DNA from: Mesorhizobium sp. M4B.F.Ca.ET.203.01.1.1
GTDB taxonomy: Bacteria; Pseudomonadota; Alphaproteobacteria; Rhizobiales; Rhizobiaceae
NCBI RefSeq assembly: GCF_004791025.1
Contig: NZ_SRUO01000011.1
Coordinates: forward strand, 124,001 to 188,000
Reading direction: 5' to 3'
Length of the DNA stretch: 64,000 nucleotides
The translations under genes and the position numbers were made by a program. Every line of letters begins with the position of its first letter. Position 1 is the first letter of the stretch. The notes under the pieces were generated by a model. The model worked only from the letters and a program-made list of their open reading frames with translations, did no database searches and had not been told where the DNA came from. Shown piece by piece: positions 48,616-59,335 of the stretch.

Positions 48616-49928
48616 CCGATATCCCGCTGGATACGATGGTCCGGGCCGCGGCTCCCGCGCGCCGCGACATCGGCCTCAAGGCCCGCTACGCCGCCGAACG
48701 CCGGTTCCGCATCTATGGCGTGCTGGCGATCTCGGTCGGCCTCGCCTTCCTCGCCATCATGCTGATCACCATCGTCTCGAAGGGCTACACCGCCTTCTGG
48801 CAGACGACCGTGACGCTGCCGATCAATTTCGACGAGAAGATCATCGATCCTTCCAACAAGCGCGCCACCGATCCGGACGTGCTGATCAAGGCGAACTATC
48901 CCAAGCTGGCCGACAAGGCGCTGATGGCCAAGCTCGGCATCGATCCCTCCAACAAGCCGATGGCGCTGAAGCTGAAGGGCTTCCTGTCGGAGGGCGCGCG
49001 CGTGCAATTGCGCGACATCGTCGTCGCCGATCCGTCGGTCATCGGCACCACGCGCAACGTCGACATCCTCGCCGCGGCCAATCTCGATTCCGCCTTCAAG
49101 GGCCAGATCGACCTCAACGTCGAGGAAGCGCGCCGCAAGGTCTCTGACCAGCAGATCGCCTGGATGAACCAGCTCAAGGCCGACGGCACCATGGCCGAGC
49201 ATTTCAACAAGGGCCTGTTCACCTATGGCGCCTCCAGCCGTCCGGAAACGTCGGGCATGGGCGTGGCCATCATCGGCTCCTTCTACATGATGGTGATCGT
49301 GCTGCTTCTGGCGCTGCCGATCGGCGTAGCCGCCTCCATCTATCTGGAGGAATTCGCCAAGAAGAACCGCTTCACTGACCTGATCGAAGTCAACATCAAC
49401 AATCTGGCGGCGGTGCCGTCGATCGTCTTCGGCCTGCTCGGCCTTGCCGTGTTCATCAACTTCCTCGGCATGCCGCGCTCGGCCGCCTTTGTCGGCGGCC
49501 TGGTGCTGACGCTGATGACGCTGCCGACGATCATCATCGCCACCCGCGCGGCGCTTGCCGCCGTGCCGCCGTCGATCCGCTCGGCGGCGCTCGGTCTCGG
49601 CGCCTCCAAGATGCAGATGGTGTTCCAGCACATCCTGCCGCTTGCCGCCCCCGGCATCCTCACCGGCACCATCATCGGCCTGGCGCGCGCGCTCGGCGAG
49701 ACCGCGCCGCTGCTCCTGATCGGCATGGTCGCCTTCGTCGCCGACTATCCGAAGACGCCATTCGATCCGGCGACAGCGCTGCCGGTGCAGATCTACATGT
49801 GGGCCAACGAGGCAGAGCGCGCCTTCGTCGAGCGCATGTCGGGCGCGATCATCATCCTGCTCGTCTTCCTCATGGCCATGAACATCACGGCGATCGTGCT
49901 CAGGCGCCGCTTCGAACGGCGCTGGTAA
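48612..49928 (+). CDS. pstA: Phosphate ABC transporter permease PstA
   Basis: Second permease subunit. The 438-residue form has a long N-terminal domain: a first helix (GVLAISVGLAFLAIMLITIVS), then ~170 residues of soluble, periplasmic sequence of the DUF3333 type before the second helix. The transport core then has SIYLEEFAKKNRFTDLIEVNINNLAAVPSI, the EAA loop LGLGASKMQMVFQHILPLAAPGILTG and IGLARALGETAPLLLIGM. Overlaps pstC by four bases (ATGA). This extended form is typical of alphaproteobacteria. Confidence 0.95.
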   Translation: MTDIPLDTMVRAAAPARRDIGLKARYAAERRFRIYGVLAISVGLAFLAIMLITIVSKGYTAFWQTTVTLPINFDEKIIDPSNKRATDPDVLIKANYPKLADKALMAKLGIDPSNKPMALKLKGFLSEGARVQLRDIVVADPSVIGTTRNVDILAAANLDSAFKGQIDLNVEEARRKVSDQQIAWMNQLKADGTMAEHFNKGLFTYGASSRPETSGMGVAIIGSFYMMVIVLLLALPIGVAASIYLEEFAKKNRFTDLIEVNINNLAAVPSIVFGLLGLAVFINFLGMPRSAAFVGGLVLTLMTLPTIIIATRAALAAVPPSIRSAALGLGASKMQMVFQHILPLAAPGILTGTIIGLARALGETAPLLLIGMVAFVADYPKTPFDPATALPVQIYMWANEAERAFVERMSGAIIILLVFLMAMNITAIVLRRRFERRW

Positions 49929-49943
49929 AAGAAGGCATCTGGT

Positions 49944-50768
49944 ATGAACATCATGACCGAACAGTCTCTTGAAAACGCAGTGGGCGACAAAATGAACGCC
50001 AAGTCGAACGAAGTGATCAAGATGCGCGGCGACAAGGTCGGCGTGTTCTATGGCGAGAAGCAGGCGCTGTTCGACGTCAATCTCGACGTCCGCCTCAACC
50101 AGGTGACGGCGCTGATCGGTCCTTCGGGCTGCGGCAAGTCGACCTTCCTGCGCTGCCTCAACCGCATGAACGACACCATCGATTCGGCGCGGGTGACCGG
50201 CAAGATCACGCTGGACCAGGAGGACATCTACGACAAGAGCATCGACGTCGTCGAGCTCAGGGCCCGGGTCGGCATGGTGTTCCAGAAGCCGAACCCGTTC
50301 CCGAAGTCGATCTACGAGAATGTCGCCTACGGCCCGCGCATCCATGGGCTGGCCAAGCGCAAGGCCGACATGGACCAGATCGTCGAATCCAGCCTGAAGA
50401 AGGCGGCGATCTGGAACGAGGTGAAGGACCGCCTGCACGAGCCCGGCACCGGCCTGTCCGGCGGCCAGCAGCAGCGCCTGTGCATCGCCCGCGCCATCGC
50501 CGTCTCGCCGGAGGTGATCCTGATGGACGAGCCGTGTTCGGCGCTCGACCCGATCGCAACCGCCCGCGTCGAGGAGCTGATCGACGAGCTGCGCCAGAAC
50601 TACACGATCGTCATCGTCACCCATTCGATGCAGCAGGCGGCGCGCGTGTCGCAGCGCACGGCGATGTTCCACCTCGGCTACCTGGTCGAGGAGGGCGCCA
50701 CCGACAAGATGTTCACCAACCCCGACGACAAGCGCACCCAGGACTACATCACCGGCCGGTTCGGCTGA
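49944..50768 (+). CDS. pstB: Phosphate ABC transporter ATP-binding protein
   Basis: Energises phosphate import. The 274-residue ATPase has Walker [19 protein letters not shown], the Q-loop region [12 protein letters not shown], signature [33 protein letters not shown], and an H-loop in [15 protein letters not shown]. The N-terminus may start at ATG 49944, giving MNIMTEQ, or at internal codons. Seventeen bases after pstA. Confidence 0.97.
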   Translation: MNIMTEQSLENAVGDKMNAKSNEVIKMRGDKVGVFYGEKQALFDVNLDVRLNQVTALIGPSGCGKSTFLRCLNRMNDTIDSARVTGKITLDQEDIYDKSIDVVELRARVGMVFQKPNPFPKSIYENVAYGPRIHGLAKRKADMDQIVESSLKKAAIWNEVKDRLHEPGTGLSGGQQQRLCIARAIAVSPEVILMDEPCSALDPIATARVEELIDELRQNYTIVIVTHSMQQAARVSQRTAMFHLGYLVEEGATDKMFTNPDDKRTQDYITGRFG

Positions 50769-50791
50769 TTTCCAAGCACGAGGACAGGATC

Positions 50792-51499
50792 ATGGGTGAA
50801 CATCATACGGTTGCGTCTTTCGACGAGGATCTCGGCGCCATCAGCAAGCTGATCTCCGACATGGGCGATCTCGCCCGCTCGATGGTCGCCGGCTCGACGC
50901 GGGCGCTGCTCAATTCCGACAACGCCCTGGCGCAGCGCGTGGTGTCCGACGACGCCATCATGGACGCGCGCCAGCGCGAACTCGACGACCGCGCCATCAC
51001 ACTGATCGCCAAGCGGCAGCCGATGGCCAACGATCTGCGCGCCGTGGTCGGCTCGATCCGCATGGCGGGCGACCTCGAACGCATCGGCGACCTCGCCAAG
51101 AACATCGCCAAGCGCGTCGGCACCGTCGGTCTCAGCGTCACGCCGCGCGACCTTTCGCATTCCATCGACGGCATGGCGCAGCTGGTGCTGATCCAGGTGC
51201 AGGGGGTCATCGAGGAATATGCCGCCGCTGATGCCGCGGCGCTTGCCAAGCTCCGCAACGACGACGAGCGCATCGACGTTAAATACACCTCGGTGTTCCG
51301 CGAACTTTTGACCTACATGATGGAAGATCCGCGCAACATCACCGCTTGCACGCATCTGTTGTTCTGCGCCAAGAATCTGGAGCGCATCGGCGACCATGTC
51401 ACCAACATCGCCGAGAACGCCTACTACGTGCTGACCGGCCAGCAACTGCCCGCCAATCGTCCGAAGCTGGACGAGACGGCGATGTCGGCGCCGGCCTGA
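50792..51499 (+). CDS. phoU: Phosphate signalling regulator PhoU
   Basis: Links the transporter state to PhoR/PhoB signalling. The 235-residue all-helical protein carries two PhoU repeats: LGAISKLISDMGDLARSMV with DMGDLA, VGSIRMAGDLERIGDLAKNIAKR and its second-half equivalent CAKNLERIGDHVTNIAENAYYVL, both with the expected metal-cluster D/E residues. Located between pstB and phoB. Confidence 0.96.
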   Translation: MGEHHTVASFDEDLGAISKLISDMGDLARSMVAGSTRALLNSDNALAQRVVSDDAIMDARQRELDDRAITLIAKRQPMANDLRAVVGSIRMAGDLERIGDLAKNIAKRVGTVGLSVTPRDLSHSIDGMAQLVLIQVQGVIEEYAAADAAALAKLRNDDERIDVKYTSVFRELLTYMMEDPRNITACTHLLFCAKNLERIGDHVTNIAENAYYVLTGQQLPANRPKLDETAMSAPA

Positions 51500-51518
51500 G
51501 AAGAAGGGTGACGGGCCG

Positions 51519-52208
51519 ATGATCGCGCCACGCATCATGGTGGTGGAGGACGAGGAGCCGCTGGGGGTGCTGCTCCGCTACAATCTTGAATCGGAAGGCT
51601 ACCAGGTCGAGGTGGTGACACGCGGCGACGAGGCCGAAATCCGGCTGCAGGAAAACGTGCCCGACCTCCTGGTGCTCGACTGGATGGTGCCGGCGGTTTC
51701 CGGCATCGAGCTCTGCCGGCGCCTCAGGATGCGGCCGGAGACCGAGCGGCTGCCGATCATCATGCTGACGGCGCGCGGCGAGGAAAGCGACCGGGTGCGC
51801 GGCCTCTCCACCGGCGCCGACGACTATCTGGTCAAGCCGTTCTCGACGCCGGAGTTCATGGCGCGCGTCAAGGCGCTGCTGCGCCGCGCCAAGCCGGAAG
51901 TCCTGTCCAGCATGCTGAAGGTCGGCGACATCGTGCTCGATCGCGAGTCGCACCGGGTGTACCGCAAGAAGAGCGAAATCCGGCTCGGACCGACCGAGTT
52001 CCGCCTGCTCGAATTCATGATGCGGCATCCCGGCCGGGTGTTCTCGCGCAGCCAGCTGCTCGACAATGTCTGGGGCGAGACGATCTACATCGACGAGCGC
52101 ACGGTCGACGTGCATGTCGGCCGCCTGCGCAAGGCGGTCAACAATGGCCGCATGCCTGACGTCATCCGCACCATCCGGGGCGCGGGCTACGCGATCAGGG
52201 AAGATTGA
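51519..52208 (+). CDS. phoB: Phosphate regulon response regulator PhoB
   Basis: OmpR-type activator of the Pho regulon. The 229 residues contain a receiver domain (VVEDEEPLG, phospho-Asp in LVLDWMVPAVSG, and the conserved Lys in YLVKPFSTPE) and a winged-helix output with GPTEFRLLEFMMRHPGRVFSR and TVDVHVGRLRKAV. It is the expected reader of the Pho box at 45865-45893. Only three bases separate its stop from the convergent ROK gene. No phoR is present in this operon or window. Confidence 0.96.
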   Translation: MIAPRIMVVEDEEPLGVLLRYNLESEGYQVEVVTRGDEAEIRLQENVPDLLVLDWMVPAVSGIELCRRLRMRPETERLPIIMLTARGEESDRVRGLSTGADDYLVKPFSTPEFMARVKALLRRAKPEVLSSMLKVGDIVLDRESHRVYRKKSEIRLGPTEFRLLEFMMRHPGRVFSRSQLLDNVWGETIYIDERTVDVHVGRLRKAVNNGRMPDVIRTIRGAGYAIRED

Positions 52209-52211
52209 CGC

Positions 52212-53456
52212 TCAGGCCACGTTCTTCCCGGTGGCGCCGCCTTTCACCTGCACGCCCGGCGCGAAAATCTCCTGGTCGACGAAGGTCAGTGCGCGCATGG
52301 CGCAGCCTTCGCGGATGAGCGGCAATTCGTTCGGCTCGGTGTCGAAGGAGATCGACTTCGAATGCTGGCCGCCGGCGGTCTGGGCGATCGCCTCGCGCAG
52401 CGCCGGCTCGATCAGATCGAAGGCGGCGGCGCTGACGCCGACCATGGCGACGGGAGCTGGATCGATCAGCGCGAACAGGCTGCCGAGGCCGAAGCCGAGC
52501 GCCTCGCCGGCCTTGCGGTAGGCCTGGCGCTCCGGGCCGTCGCCGGCGCGCGCCCTGGCGGCGAGCGAGCGCATGTCGGCGTCGCTGACATCGACCGGCT
52601 CGGCGTCCTCGCCCATCTGCTTGGCATTGCGCCAGATCGCATAGTTGCCGGCATAGGCCTCGACGCAGCCGCGCCGGCCGCAGCGGCAGAGCGCGCCGCC
52701 CGGCCGGTGGATCATGTGGCCGAATTCGCCGCCGGAGGAATGGGTGCCGGTGAACAGCTCTCCCTTCAGCACCAGCCCCATGCCGATGCCGTGCGAGAGC
52801 AGGATGGCAATGAAGTCGTCGCGGTACCGCTCGGGATCGCGCCACTGCAAGGCCACCGCCATCATGTTGCAGTCATTCTCCATCGTGGCCGGAACGCCAA
52901 ATTCGGCTTCCAGAATGTCGGCGAAGGCGATGTCGGTCTGCGGCGTGATCGGCGACCACAACATGGCGCGGGCATGGGTGTCGGTGATGCCCTGGATGCC
53001 CATGGCGATGCGGGCGACGCCGCGGACGTCGAGGTCGGGATCCTCGAAACGGCGCCGGACGATGGCCACGCATTCGCCGATCAGCTCGTCGCGCGGCATG
53101 ATCGCCGTGTCGAGGCGGCGCTGCTCCTCGGCAATGACCTGCCCGGCATAGTCGATGACGGCGACGGAAAGGAAGTTCAGCGACAGGACCACCGTCATCA
53201 CCGCCGTGGCTTCCGGATTGAGGGCAAGCCCGACCTGCGGACGGCCGCGCTTCAGCGAAACAGCCTCGTTTGGCTTGCTCTCGGTCAGGATGCCTTCCTG
53301 GATCAGGTCGGACGAGATCGCCGAGATGGTCGAATGGCTGAGGCCGGTGGTGGCGGCGATCTCGGTCCGCGACGGCTGGCCGGCGCGGCGCACGGCCGAA
53401 ATAACCATCGCCCGGTTGCGTCGGCGCAGATCGTCGTGGCGGATTCCAACCGACAT
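52212..53456 (-). CDS. ROK-family transcriptional repressor of the xylose transporter genes
   Basis: A 414-residue ROK regulator, probably sensing xylose. The N-terminus has a winged helix (VRRAGQPSRTEIAATTGLSHSTISAISSDL) and the rest is a sugar-kinase-like ROK domain: GIGMGLVLKGELFTG, SSGGEFGHMIHRPGGALCRCGRRGCVEAY, with a Cys3-His zinc motif (GHM..CRCGRRGC). It is divergent from xylF, and an operator with 11-bp arms overlaps the xylF -10 box, so it is the likely xylose-responsive repressor. Ends three bases from phoB. Confidence 0.92.
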   Translation of the reverse strand: MSVGIRHDDLRRRNRAMVISAVRRAGQPSRTEIAATTGLSHSTISAISSDLIQEGILTESKPNEAVSLKRGRPQVGLALNPEATAVMTVVLSLNFLSVAVIDYAGQVIAEEQRRLDTAIMPRDELIGECVAIVRRRFEDPDLDVRGVARIAMGIQGITDTHARAMLWSPITPQTDIAFADILEAEFGVPATMENDCNMMAVALQWRDPERYRDDFIAILLSHGIGMGLVLKGELFTGTHSSGGEFGHMIHRPGGALCRCGRRGCVEAYAGNYAIWRNAKQMGEDAEPVDVSDADMRSLAARARAGDGPERQAYRKAGEALGFGLGSLFALIDPAPVAMVGVSAAAFDLIEPALREAIAQTAGGQHSKSISFDTEPNELPLIREGCAMRALTFVDQEIFAPGVQVKGGATGKNVA

Positions 53457-53566
53457 GCTTTGCCTTCCTCCCGGTCGTCGCGGCCGTTTTTGATTTCGAA
53501 GGCCGTCGGCGACACCGTATGAATAGTGGCAGAAGCGGGCCAGCCTGTCATTTATTTATTCCGGAG

Positions 53567-53577
53567 CTCGAAAAAAA
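53567..53577. promoter_or_regulatory. Single ROK-operator half site
   Basis: CTCGAAAAAAA is identical to one arm of the palindrome at 53639-53661. Its left partner, TTTATTCCGGAG, is imperfect. It lies 70-90 bases upstream of the main operator, between the ROK gene and xylF, and could allow looping or autorepression. Confidence 0.5.
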
Positions 53578-53611
53578 TTCGCCGAGGCCTCAGAATCGAT
53601 CAGAATCGTTG

Positions 53612-53640
53612 TTGACAGCGCTCCGGCGTTGGATCATATT
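53612..53640 (+). promoter_or_regulatory. Sigma-70 promoter of xylFHG
   Basis: TTGACA (53612-53617) and CATATT (53635-53640) separated by 17 bases give a near-consensus promoter. The operator at 53639-53661 overlaps its -10 and start region. Confidence 0.8.
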
Positions 53641-53661
53641 TTTTTCGAGGCTCGAAAAAAA
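53639..53661. promoter_or_regulatory. ROK repressor operator at the xylF promoter
   Basis: Perfect inverted repeat: TTTTTTTCGAG, one central G, CTCGAAAAAAA. It overlaps the -10 box and probable transcription start, so a bound ROK repressor would block xylFHG transcription. Confidence 0.85.
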
Positions 53662-53721
53662 GCCTCTATGCCGGCCTCAGGGCCAGTCTGGGTCGCGCCG
53701 CAATGGCGCAGGGAGGATATA

Positions 53722-54762
53722 ATGAAGAAATTCGCAACCGCCATGCTGGCGGGTGTCGCCTTGTCGTTGACGCTCGCGTCGGTCGCCGAGGCGAAGGACA
53801 AGGTGATCGGCGTTTCCTGGTCGAACTTCCAGGAAGAGCGCTGGAAGACCGATGAAGCGGCGATGAAGAAGGCCATCGAGGCGGCCGGCGACAAGTATAT
53901 TTCCGCCGACGCGCAGTCCAATCCGGGCAAGCAGCTGACCGACGTCGAAAGCCTGATCTCGCAGGGCGCCAATGCCCTGATCGTGCTGGCGCAGGACGCT
54001 TCGGCCGTCGGGCCGGCGGTGCAAAAGGCGCTGGACGAAGGCATTCCGGTCGTCGGCTACGACCGGCTGATCGAGAACAAGGACGTCTTCTACCTGACCT
54101 TCGACAACAAGGAAGTCGGCCGCATGCAGGCCCGCGAAGTGTTCAAGGTCAAGCCGGAAGGCAACTATGTCTTCATCAAGGGCTCGGGCGCCGATCCGAA
54201 CGCCGATTTCCTGTTCGCCGGCTCGATGGAAGTGCTGAAGGAAGCCATCGACGGCGGCAAGATCAAGAATGTCGGCGAGGCCTATACCGACGGCTGGCTG
54301 CCCGCCAACGCGCAGAAGAACATGGAGCAGTTCCTGACCGCCAACGACAACAAGGTCGATGCGGTGGTGGCGGCCAATGACGGCACCGCCGGCGGCGTCG
54401 TCGCCGCGCTGACGGCGCAGGGCCTCGCCGGGACCGTTCCGGTGTCGGGCCAGGACGGCGACCACGCCGCGCTGAACCGCATCGCGCTCGGCACCCAGAC
54501 CGTGTCGGTGTGGAAGGACGCGCGCGAACTCGGCAAGAACGCCGCCGAGATCGCCTCGGCTCTCGCCGACGGCAAGAAGATGACCGACATTGCCGGCGTA
54601 AAGGACTTCACCACGCCGGGCGGCAACACCGTCAAGTCGCTGTTCCTGACGCCGGTCGCGATCACCAAGGACAACCTCAACGTCGTCATCGACGCGGGCT
54701 GGATCAAGAAGGACGAAGTCTGCGCCGGCGTTGCCGCGGGCGCCGTCGCTGCCTGCAACTGA
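53722..54762 (+). CDS. xylF: D-xylose ABC transporter substrate-binding protein
   Basis: Periplasmic xylose receptor. The 346-residue protein has a signal peptide ([24 protein letters not shown]) and XylF landmarks: [64 protein letters not shown], and [26 protein letters not shown] site before ATG 53722 is ideal. First gene of xylFHG; regulated by the ROK repressor. Confidence 0.95.
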   Translation: MKKFATAMLAGVALSLTLASVAEAKDKVIGVSWSNFQEERWKTDEAAMKKAIEAAGDKYISADAQSNPGKQLTDVESLISQGANALIVLAQDASAVGPAVQKALDEGIPVVGYDRLIENKDVFYLTFDNKEVGRMQAREVFKVKPEGNYVFIKGSGADPNADFLFAGSMEVLKEAIDGGKIKNVGEAYTDGWLPANAQKNMEQFLTANDNKVDAVVAANDGTAGGVVAALTAQGLAGTVPVSGQDGDHAALNRIALGTQTVSVWKDARELGKNAAEIASALADGKKMTDIAGVKDFTTPGGNTVKSLFLTPVAITKDNLNVVIDAGWIKKDEVCAGVAAGAVAACN

Positions 54763-54914
54763 GGCAGTTTGAAGACCAGGCGCCGCGGCCCATGAGCCGC
54801 GGCGTCCATCAAGCTTACGTTTCGCAACGGGCTGCCGGCTTCAAGTGAGCCGGGAAAGCCAATAGAATCATGTTCCGGCAACCGCGCCAGACGGCAAACC
54901 GGTGGGAGGAAATC

Positions 54915-56234
54915 ATGACCGATACGACCTCAAGCACGGTCGCCGCGGACCGGGCACGCGCAGCCGAACTCAGCGCCGCCGGCCGCTTCCTCAAGGCAAC
55001 CGAACTCGACACGCGCATGCTCGGCATGGTCGGCGCGCTGCTGGTCATCTGGATCGGCATCCACGTCCTGTCGGGCGGGCTTTTCCTGACGCCGCGCAAC
55101 CTGTGGAACCTGTCGGTGCAGACGTCCTCGGTAGCCATCATGGCGACCGGGATGGTGCTGGTCATCGTCATGCGCAATATCGATCTTTCCGTCGGCTCCG
55201 TCGAAGGCGTGGTCGGCATGATCATGGGCGTGGCGCAGGCCGAATTCCTGATCCGGGTCATCGGTCTCGAGCTCGGAAATCCCTGGCTGTGGATCATCGC
55301 GCTCGCTGCCGGCGTGGTGCTTGGCCTGGCGATCGGCGCCTTCCAGGGCTTCATCATCGCCTATATGGAGGTGCCGGCTTTCATCGTCACGCTGGGCGGC
55401 CTGCTGGTCTGGCGCGGCATGGCCTGGATGATCACCAGCGGCCGCACGGTCGCGCCGCTCGACGCCACCTTCCAGTTGATGGGTGGCGGACCGCGCGGCT
55501 CGATCGGGGCCACGGCGAGCTGGGTCGTTGGCGTCGTCGCCTGCGCGGCGGTCGCCTTCGCGCTGCTCAACGGCCGCTCGCAGCGCAAGCGGTTCAATTT
55601 CCCGCTGCGTCCGGTATGGGCGGAAGTCTTCCTCGGCGTCGTCGCCTGCGCCGCCATCCTCGGCGCGGTCTCGGTCGCCAATTCCTATCCGTGGCCGGTC
55701 GGCATCGTGCGCCAGTACGCCCAGCAGAACGGCATCACCATTCCCGAAGGCGGTCTGTTCATCGCCCACGGCATCGCCATACCGGTGCTGATGGCGGTCG
55801 CGGTCGGCATCGTCATGACCTTCATCACCCGGCGAACCCGCTTCGGCCGCTATGTGTTCGCCATCGGCGGCAATCCGGAGGCGGCCTCGCTCGCCGGCAT
55901 CAACACGCGCTGGGTGACGATGAAGGTGTTCATGATCATGGGCGTGCTGGCCTCGATCAGCGCCGCCATCTCGTCGGCGCGCCTCAACGCCGCGACCAAC
56001 GCGCTGGGCACGCTGGACGAGCTCCTGGTCATCGCCGCCGCCGTCATCGGCGGCACGTCGCTCGCCGGCGGCTCGGGAACCGTGCTGGGGGCCATGCTCG
56101 GCGCGCTTCTGATGCAGTCGCTGCAGTCAGGCATGGTGCTGCTCGGCATCGACTCGCCGCTGCAGAGCATTGTCGTCGGCGCGGTTCTGGTCGTCGCCGT
56201 CTGGCTCGATACCGTCTACCGCAAGCGAGTCTGA
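54915..56234 (+). CDS. xylH: Xylose ABC transporter permease
   Basis: Inner-membrane permease of the xylose importer. The 439-residue protein has ten or more helices, with the CUT2 segment [24 protein letters not shown], an EAA-like loop [23 protein letters not shown] and [46 protein letters not shown]. Start ATG 54915 follows GTGGGAGGAAATC; the frame is open to 54870. Co-transcribed with xylF. Confidence 0.95.
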   Translation: MTDTTSSTVAADRARAAELSAAGRFLKATELDTRMLGMVGALLVIWIGIHVLSGGLFLTPRNLWNLSVQTSSVAIMATGMVLVIVMRNIDLSVGSVEGVVGMIMGVAQAEFLIRVIGLELGNPWLWIIALAAGVVLGLAIGAFQGFIIAYMEVPAFIVTLGGLLVWRGMAWMITSGRTVAPLDATFQLMGGGPRGSIGATASWVVGVVACAAVAFALLNGRSQRKRFNFPLRPVWAEVFLGVVACAAILGAVSVANSYPWPVGIVRQYAQQNGITIPEGGLFIAHGIAIPVLMAVAVGIVMTFITRRTRFGRYVFAIGGNPEAASLAGINTRWVTMKVFMIMGVLASISAAISSARLNAATNALGTLDELLVIAAAVIGGTSLAGGSGTVLGAMLGALLMQSLQSGMVLLGIDSPLQSIVVGAVLVVAVWLDTVYRKRV

Positions 56235-56262
56235 GCAAGAACTTCAGGGAGGAGACGCGACC

Positions 56263-57060
<798 letters not shown>

Positions 57061-57076
57061 GGATTGGAAGCCGGCC

Positions 57077-57178
57077 AGAGCGGTTCAACGTTTCACGGAA
57101 ACGCAGAACCGCTCTATCTCTTTGTTTTCACTCAATTCCGGACGGAAAACCGGTTCCCGCTTTTCCTGGAATTGCTCT
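57077..57178. repeat. Intergenic repeat A, copy 2 (double hairpin)
   Basis: AGAGCGGTTC (57077-57086) and GAACCGCTCT (57106-57115) form the first hairpin; CAATTCCGGACGGAAAACCGG and CTTTTCCTGGAATTG form the second. Sequence and spacing are nearly those of 5168-5266. It lies directly after xylG and may end its transcript. Confidence 0.8.
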
Positions 57179-57288
57179 AATGTCCGATACGTGATGTGCC
57201 AGGCGTCATGATGATTTGGCCGTGCCATTGTGTTGCCGCGGGGACTTGCTCATAAAGGTGCCCAACCGTTCAGGGGCCACTTCCTCAG

Positions 57289-58911
57289 TTGAAAAAGTTC
57301 TTCCCGATCCTCGCCTTCATCGCCGTCGCGCTGATCAGCCTGACGATGGCGGGGTTCGCCTATTTCGCCACGCAGGAAGCGGCGCGGATCAAGTTCGACG
57401 CGACCGCGGACGACGCGCTCAACCGGATCGAGAGCCGCATCGATCTCCACCTTTCGCTCCTGCGCTCGACCCAGGCGCTGTTCGACGCCCGCAACGGCGA
57501 CATTTCACGCAATGAATTCAAGGCGTTCTTCAACGCGCTCGATGTCGACAACAATTTCGCCGGGCTGCGCGGCATCGGCTTCCTGCGGCTGGCCAAGGCC
57601 GGCGACGAGGCGGCGGTCGAGCGCGATATCCTGCGCGACCATGGCGTCGCGCATCAGGTCTACCCCGCGACGACGCAACCCTGGCGCACGCCGATCGTGA
57701 TGTTCGAACCGATAGCTCCGTCCAACCAGGCCAGCATCGGCTACGACATGTTCACCGAGCCGGCGCGGCGGGTGGCGATCGAAAAGGCGATGGCCGACGA
57801 CCAGCAGCATGCAAGCGGCCTGATCCAGCTCGGCCAGGGGACGGGCGCTACCCAGACCTTCCCTGGGTTCCTGGTCTTCGTGCGGCTCAATGTCGAAACC
57901 GCGCCCGAGGTCATCAACGCCAGCCGGTCGTCGACGGCGGGATTCCTCTATGCGGCCTTCCGCGCCCGGGACCTGTTCCAGACTGCGCTCAGCCGCGCCC
58001 CGCTGCTGCCGGTCAACACCGAGATCTATGACGGCAAGGTGGACGCCGGCAATCTTCTGTTCCGGTCGGAGACGCCGCCGTCCGAGACCCTCGGCGAGAG
58101 GCTGCTGGTGAGCCGCAAGCTCGTCGTCGCCGGTCGTCCCTGGACGGTGCTGTTTCGGCCGACAAGCGCTTTCTCGCTGCCGTCCTCGCGCGCCATTCCG
58201 GTGATGCTCGGCCTGTTCGGACTGTTGCTCGCCGGCGCCATAGCGCTGGTGGCGCGCTATCAGGAGCGTGCCTATGACGCGGTATCGCTGCTGCACGAGA
58301 CGACGGAAAAGAGCCTGCTCGAGAAGGAGCTGATGCTGCAGGAGATGAAGCATCGCATCAAGAACTCGATCACCAGGGTGCTGGCGATCGCGCGCCAGAC
58401 GGCTTCGCACGCCACCGACGTGAAGGAGTTCTCGTCGTCCTTCGCGGCGCGGCTGCAGGCGATGGCGGCGTCGCAGGACATGCTGACCCGCTCGCGCTGG
58501 CAGAAGGCCGATCTCGGCGATCTGCTGCGCATCGAGCTCGGCCAGGTGTTCGGCAAGGAGCTTCCCGCTGGCATATTGTCCGGACCGGAGGTGCTGCTCG
58601 ACGAGACGACGACCCAGGCACTCGGCCTGACTTTCCATGAGCTGGCGACGAACGCGTTGAAATATGGCGAGGCCGGCAATTCCGTGGGGGCGCTCAAGGT
58701 CGACTGGTCGCTGCAGGGGCGCGGCCGCGACAGGCTGCTGGTGCTCAACTGGCGTGAAGCCGGACAGAAGCAGCTCGAAGCCCCGGCCAAGACCGGCTTC
58801 GGCACCAAGCTCATAGATCTCAACGTGACGCGCGAATTGCGTGGCACGATCAAGCGCGAGTTTCTCGCCGAGGGGCTGAAGGTGGAGATCAGAATCCCGC
58901 TGGCGACCTGA
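57289..58911 (+). CDS. CHASE-domain HWE/HisKA_2 sensor histidine kinase
   Basis: A 540-residue membrane kinase. Residues 1-30 form a helix (ILAFIAVALISLTMAGFAYFA), then a periplasmic CHASE domain of about 270 residues (GLRGIGFLRLAKAGDE, GYDMFTEPARRVAIEKAMAD), a second helix (AIPVMLGLFGLLLAGAIALVA), a short linker, and an HWE/HisKA_2 kinase: KELMLQEMKHRIKNSITRVLAIAR (His in MKHR), LGLTFHELATNALKYG. No PAS domain or receiver. Start is a TTG at 57289. Such kinases commonly feed PhyR or single-domain regulators; the gene lies in the same neighbourhood as phyR. Confidence 0.93.
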   Translation: MKKFFPILAFIAVALISLTMAGFAYFATQEAARIKFDATADDALNRIESRIDLHLSLLRSTQALFDARNGDISRNEFKAFFNALDVDNNFAGLRGIGFLRLAKAGDEAAVERDILRDHGVAHQVYPATTQPWRTPIVMFEPIAPSNQASIGYDMFTEPARRVAIEKAMADDQQHASGLIQLGQGTGATQTFPGFLVFVRLNVETAPEVINASRSSTAGFLYAAFRARDLFQTALSRAPLLPVNTEIYDGKVDAGNLLFRSETPPSETLGERLLVSRKLVVAGRPWTVLFRPTSAFSLPSSRAIPVMLGLFGLLLAGAIALVARYQERAYDAVSLLHETTEKSLLEKELMLQEMKHRIKNSITRVLAIARQTASHATDVKEFSSSFAARLQAMAASQDMLTRSRWQKADLGDLLRIELGQVFGKELPAGILSGPEVLLDETTTQALGLTFHELATNALKYGEAGNSVGALKVDWSLQGRGRDRLLVLNWREAGQKQLEAPAKTGFGTKLIDLNVTRELRGTIKREFLAEGLKVEIRIPLAT

Positions 58912-58958
58912 AAGGCGCTCCCCTCACCAGGAACCTTCAAGTGCAGGCGGCACAAACA

Positions 58959-58987
58959 AACGGAGACCGGACGAGCCGGCCTCCGTT
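58959..58987. terminator. Terminator between the CHASE kinase and the lipoprotein gene
   Basis: AACGGAGACCGG and CCGGCCTCCGTT form a 12-bp stem with one mismatch around ACGAG. It lies 47 bases after the kinase stop and 24 bases past the convergent lipoprotein stop. No strong T tract, so both-way termination is only likely. Confidence 0.6.
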
Positions 58988-59011
58988 CCTATTGCGCCTG
59001 GTCCGAAGCGA

Positions 59012-59254
59012 TCAGCAGCGAGCCGTGTAGAGACGGCCGCGATTGTCGCGATACTGGCAATAGCCATTGCGCAGGTTGCGAACCAGCAGACCCGAGCCCG
59101 CGCCGACGGCCGCACCGATGAGCGCGCCCTTGGTGCCGCCAATCAGGCCACCGGCGACGGCGCCGACGCCGGCGCCAACGCCAACGTCCCGCTCGGTCGT
59201 GCTGCAGCCGCTGACCGCGACAACCGCAACCATGGCAATAATCATCTTCCGCAT
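59012..59254 (-). CDS. Small lipoprotein with a glycine-zipper domain
   Basis: An 80-residue outer-membrane-type lipoprotein: signal MRKMIIAMVAVVAVSGC with lipid-site Cys, then a glycine-zipper segment (GVGAGVGAVAGGLIGGTKG) and a short Cys-containing end (GYCQYRDNRGRLYTARC). AGGAGAGGTGACTCT precedes the ATG. Similar Gly-zipper lipoproteins occur in stress loci across rhizobia. No EcfG promoter is visible upstream. Confidence 0.85.
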   Translation of the reverse strand: MRKMIIAMVAVVAVSGCSTTERDVGVGAGVGAVAGGLIGGTKGALIGAAVGAGSGLLVRNLRNGYCQYRDNRGRLYTARC

Positions 59255-59335
59255 AGAGTCACCTCTCCTTTGTCCTCACTTTAGGAGGCTACAACCGCCA
59301 TTTAACATGAAACAACGGCCTTTGCCCGCTCGATT

